Shown here one piece after another: positions 31,923 through 34,602 of a stretch of 34,602 bases of DNA. This DNA is from Sphaerochaetaceae bacterium (lineage in GTDB: Bacteria > Spirochaetota > Spirochaetia > Sphaerochaetales > Sphaerochaetaceae). Both the position numbers and the translations under genes were made by a program. Every line of letters begins with the position of its first letter. Within the stretch, counting starts at the first letter, position 1. The stretch lies in NCBI GenBank assembly GCA_023231265.1, contig JALNVT010000003.1:1-34602 (forward strand), written 5' to 3'. The notes below the pieces were generated by a model, which was given only the letters and a program-made list of their open reading frames with translations, was not told the DNA's origin and made no database searches.

Positions 31923-33809
31923 GTTGTCATTTATGACGCGTGTGAAGACATCCATTGGAACAGGACGAGAGTACAGATAACCCTGATGTACATGGGCTCC
32001 CATACCATCAAGAACTCCAGCTTGTTCTTCGGTCTCAATACCTTCAACTATTATATCATAATCCAGATTGAGCATTATCTTGACCAGGCCCTCAAGCATC
32101 ACTTTATAACGAACATCATGAAGAAGTAGAACCAGCTCTCTATCAATTTTTATTATATTGAATGGAAGTTTTACCACGGCATCAATGTTTGCATAACCTG
32201 AGCCAAAATCGTCTAAAGCGAATTTGACTCCATGTTTTTGCAGAGACTTCATTGTTATGGTTACCTGAGGAGCAAGAGAGGCCACAGTTTCAGTGATCTC
32301 AAATATCAAACGTGATGGGTCTATTTCGTATTTATCAATCATGGATAAAATGAATTTATCCAAATTCTCATCAAGACAATCTATAACTGAAAGATTTATT
32401 GATATAGCTTTGAATGTTGAAGGAAAGCTGACTGAATGAATAAATTTACATACCTGCTCTATCACAACTGGAGTTAGAAACTTGATCATTCTGTTCTTCT
32501 CAGCAATTTCAATGAATTCGTTTGGCATTATCAATCCCAATTCATCATCCTTTATTCTCACAAGAGCCTCAGCCTTCTCAAAAAGACCTGTGGTGGTGTT
32601 GTAGATTGGTTGGATATAAACACAGAAGTCTTTCTCATCAATTGCTCGCTGGAGTGCTTTCTCAACGCTTCTGATTCTTTTTATTTCATCAAGTGATGAT
32701 TCATTTATCAAACTGATCTTGTTTTCCTTTGATGATTTGGCACAGTCCTGTATCACTCCAATAGCTTCAGCTGTGCTCTCAAACTTACTGAGAGTCTCAC
32801 TGTAATTGAGATGAACATGAACTGTTATCTGGGTTGTATCAATTTTATAATTGAAAGGAAATTGTTTTTTGAATTTCTCAATCAGTTTGTCTCGTCTTTC
32901 TTCACTCTTTGTGAAGATAACAAAAGCATCTCCCTCCAATCTGAATATAAGATTGTTTGGACAGCTGGATTTAATTTTTTTTGCAGTCTGGGAGATTATT
33001 TCAGATCCAGCTCTCTCTCCAAGTGTTCTGTTTATATTTGTTGTGTTGACCACATCAACAATGATTATTTGAAACTTTTCTTTTTTATGTACAAGCTTTG
33101 ATAGATAATCTTCCAAGGATTCTCTAGAAAAAACCATTGTCAGACTATCATAATAAATATTTGGATTCTGCAAAGTTAGAAACATTATGAATGTAGAGAG
33201 AGCAAGAGCTGCACCTGTTACATAAACAAATGGATAATAAACCTGAACAATGTTGGCTACACAAAGAATCAGTATGTACATTGGAATTGCTGTTCTCTGC
33301 ATTATTGTGAATGAGCGTCTGTTTATGAGCACAAGTAGACCTGCGCTGAATACAATGATGACATTCAATATTGCTATTGGAACATACAGAAATCCATGTG
33401 TGTAACCACCAACTGGATCTATGTAGAATATAGTGTGAAACAGAGGGGAGAGAGCTATTATTATCATCTCAATTACCATCAGAGAGTTCAAAACTAAGTT
33501 GACCTTGCTGTTTATCAAATTCTCTCGTTTGGTGAGAAGAATTGTGTAATGAAGAAAGAAAAAAGCAAGAGGCCAATATACAAGAAAGAAAACAGTATTT
33601 GATACATACTGCATCGCTATTGAATAGTTCTCACTGTTGTTTACTATCACTGCTGTTGATATATCTAGACCAATTGACAAACATGACAGAACCAGTATCG
33701 CCCTGAATACTGTATTTGATCTATTTGGGAAAATTGGAATTTTAAAAAAATAAATTGTTAGAACAATCAGAAAAACCAATCCCACTAAATTGTATGAAAT
33801 GTTATACAC
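31905..33809 (-). CDS. Membrane GGDEF(degenerate)-EAL cyclic-di-GMP phosphodiesterase
   Basis: This 634-residue protein has seven hydrophobic helices in residues 7-212 (a sensor-like membrane domain), a GGDEF-fold domain (~222-370) and an EAL domain (~380-625). The GGDEF signature is LEGDA (291-295), so it cannot make c-di-GMP. The EAL domain keeps all key residues: E414-A-L, Asn472, Glu504, Asp533-Asp534, Lys554, Glu589 and Gln609. It should therefore degrade c-di-GMP to pGpG. The start codon is GTG (33807-33809), with GGAG 6 nt upstream. A paralog lies directly upstream on the same strand. Confidence 0.92.
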   Translation of the reverse strand: MYNISYNLVGLVFLIVLTIYFFKIPIFPNRSNTVFRAILVLSCLSIGLDISTAVIVNNSENYSIAMQYVSNTVFFLVYWPLAFFFLHYTILLTKRENLINSKVNLVLNSLMVIEMIIIALSPLFHTIFYIDPVGGYTHGFLYVPIAILNVIIVFSAGLLVLINRRSFTIMQRTAIPMYILILCVANIVQVYYPFVYVTGAALALSTFIMFLTLQNPNIYYDSLTMVFSRESLEDYLSKLVHKKEKFQIIIVDVVNTTNINRTLGERAGSEIISQTAKKIKSSCPNNLIFRLEGDAFVIFTKSEERRDKLIEKFKKQFPFNYKIDTTQITVHVHLNYSETLSKFESTAEAIGVIQDCAKSSKENKISLINESSLDEIKRIRSVEKALQRAIDEKDFCVYIQPIYNTTTGLFEKAEALVRIKDDELGLIMPNEFIEIAEKNRMIKFLTPVVIEQVCKFIHSVSFPSTFKAISINLSVIDCLDENLDKFILSMIDKYEIDPSRLIFEITETVASLAPQVTITMKSLQKHGVKFALDDFGSGYANIDAVVKLPFNIIKIDRELVLLLHDVRYKVMLEGLVKIMLNLDYDIIVEGIETEEQAGVLDGMGAHVHQGYLYSRPVPMDVFTRVINDNATIKL

Positions 33810-34046
33810 TTTATACTCCGTGAATGTTCATTATTTGTTGGCTTGTACAATCAGAATGCGGTTATTAAGACCACTTATCATAATTTATATTTCATCTATG
33901 TTCTTTTGATTGTATCTTTTAAAATCATCATTAAATGCAAAGATTCATTTTTTGTTCATAAATCTTTCTTCTTGCAGTTAATGACATAAGTATATAACTT
34001 GAGAACCTAAATAACAATAGGTTGATTTTATGATTGCTTGTTTAAA
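33810..34046. other. Gap between the two EAL genes
   Basis: This AT-rich gap must hold the promoter of the EAL gene at 31905-33809. The only repeat seen is a weak AACCTA-N8-TAGGTT (34004-34023). No gene was found. Confidence 0.5.
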
Positions 34047-34097
34047 TTATTGATTGTTTTCAAGAAATTCCTTAAATTCGGATATTTTAATCGTTTT
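34047..34097 (-). pseudogene. Stranded C-terminal tail of the second EAL gene
   Basis: Reading on in frame past the TAA at 34098-34100 gives KTIKISEFKEFLENNQ and a second stop. This fits the usual end of an EAL domain (the paralog continues SRPVPMDVFTRVINDN). A Ser codon TCA changed to TAA would explain it. Confidence 0.7.
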
Positions 34098-34602
34098 TTA
34101 GTAGAAGAAGCCTTGATGATGAACTGCTCCATTTTTCTTAAGAACTTCTGCCAACTCTTTATTTTCAACACCCTCAACAATCACATCAAATCCATAATCT
34201 ATGATGGTTCTGATTATAGCGAGGGTTATTGTTTTATATCTCACAGAGTTGAGTAAGAGAATCATATCACGGTCAATCTTTACAATATCAAAAGGTAGTT
34301 TTGTCAAAGTATCGATGTTTGCATAGCCCGATCCAAAATCATCAAGAGCCAACAGAATGTTGTGATCTTTCAAATTTTTCATTGTTTTCTCTATCTTTGG
34401 AGAGATGAAGGCTATTGTCTCTGTGACCTCAAAAATTAAGAAAGATGGGTCTATTTTATATCTTTCAATTGTATCAAGGATTATTCTGTCAAAATTATCT
34501 ACCTGACAGTCTATAGAAGAGAGATTGATGGATATATTTTTAAAAGTTGGAGGAAGAGTGACTGTGCTTACATACTTACAGACCTCCTCGATTATAACAG
34601 GA
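34098..34602 (-). CDS. EAL-domain protein, 5' part beyond window, premature stop at 3' end
   Basis: The reverse strand is open from the window edge: 167 residues of an EAL domain beginning PVIIEEVCKYVSTVTLPP. It closely resembles residues 447-613 of the protein encoded at 31905-33809, including SINLSSIDC, FEVTET, LDDFGSGYANID, KIDRD, IVEGVE and HHQGFFY. Conserved catalytic Asn, Glu, Asp-Asp, Lys, Glu and Gln are all present. The protein stops right after HQGFFY, about 17 residues before the normal end of the domain, and the missing tail is still encoded downstream. Its EAL motif and N-terminal domains lie outside the window. It is a tandem paralog of the next gene. Confidence 0.88.
   Translation of the reverse strand, partial: PVIIEEVCKYVSTVTLPPTFKNISINLSSIDCQVDNFDRIILDTIERYKIDPSFLIFEVTETIAFISPKIEKTMKNLKDHNILLALDDFGSGYANIDTLTKLPFDIVKIDRDMILLLNSVRYKTITLAIIRTIIDYGFDVIVEGVENKELAEVLKKNGAVHHQGFFY

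Noticed and set aside
34038..34256. 72-residue forward frame opposite the partial EAL gene
   Set aside because: Antisense to a conserved EAL domain; no ribosome site or family.
1..34602. tRNA, rRNA, CRISPR arrays, insertion sequences, attachment sites
   Set aside because: None seen by eye: no spaced direct repeats, no transposase or integrase motif, no cloverleaf recognised. A dedicated tRNA/CRISPR scan was not possible.

Overview
The window reads as AT-rich chromosomal DNA from an anaerobic diderm bacterium, most likely a spirochaete (Spirochaetales/Sphaerochaetales, Treponema-like). The reasons are an electron-bifurcating [FeFe]-hydrogenase operon, several lipoproteins with loose spirochaete-style lipoboxes, exported beta-rich proteins that look like outer-membrane barrels, an LPP20-like lipoprotein and a DUF308 protein. 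The phylum is inferred from gene content and was not tested by a search. No rRNA, tRNA, CRISPR array, insertion sequence or phage gene was found.

Layout. 1-442 (-) is the 5' part of rex, a redox-sensing repressor, divergent from 650-5684 (+): hydC, a HATPase-fold protein, a ferredoxin-like protein, hydB and hydA, ending at a strong terminator. 5938-8045 (+) is a PTS EIIA protein followed by a CPA2 cation/proton antiporter. 8120-10201 (-) is a large lipoprotein facing them across a shared bidirectional terminator. 10326-16122 (+) is an envelope block: a small membrane protein, a barrel-like exported protein, a lipoprotein, pepT, a second exported protein and an LPP20-like lipoprotein. A glycerophosphodiesterase (-), an M16C metallopeptidase (+), a DRTGG-domain protein (-), an FKBP-type PPIase (+) and a DUF308 membrane protein (+) follow.

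22192-29588 (+) is a complete histidine operon, hisG-D-C-(N)B-H-A-F-IE, in the enterobacterial order. It is preceded by what looks like a classical attenuator: a promoter, an 18-residue leader peptide with His-His-Leu-His, and a terminator hairpin with eight T's. The right end has radC (-), a MerR regulator with four C-terminal cysteines (+), a zinc-ribbon membrane protein (-), a C_GCAxxG_C_C protein (+), and two tandem paralogous EAL-domain (c-di-GMP) genes (-). The second EAL gene is cut by the window edge and appears to carry a premature stop.

The most unusual signal concerns translation starts. Many genes have clear Shine-Dalgarno sites (hyd, his, antiporter, M16, lipoproteins). A second group (radC, merR, the zinc-ribbon gene, the C_GCAxxG gene, the GDPD gene, the DRTGG gene and the his leader peptide) has none. 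In this group a recognisable -10 box lies about 4-7 nt before the start codon, in four cases with a -35 hexamer 17 bp further upstream, and in the his leader with a perfect TTGACA 17-18 bp away. This predicts leaderless mRNAs. The hydrogenase operon, Rex, the DRTGG protein, the cysteine-rich MerR protein and the C_GCAxxG protein together suggest redox and fermentation control as a recurring theme.
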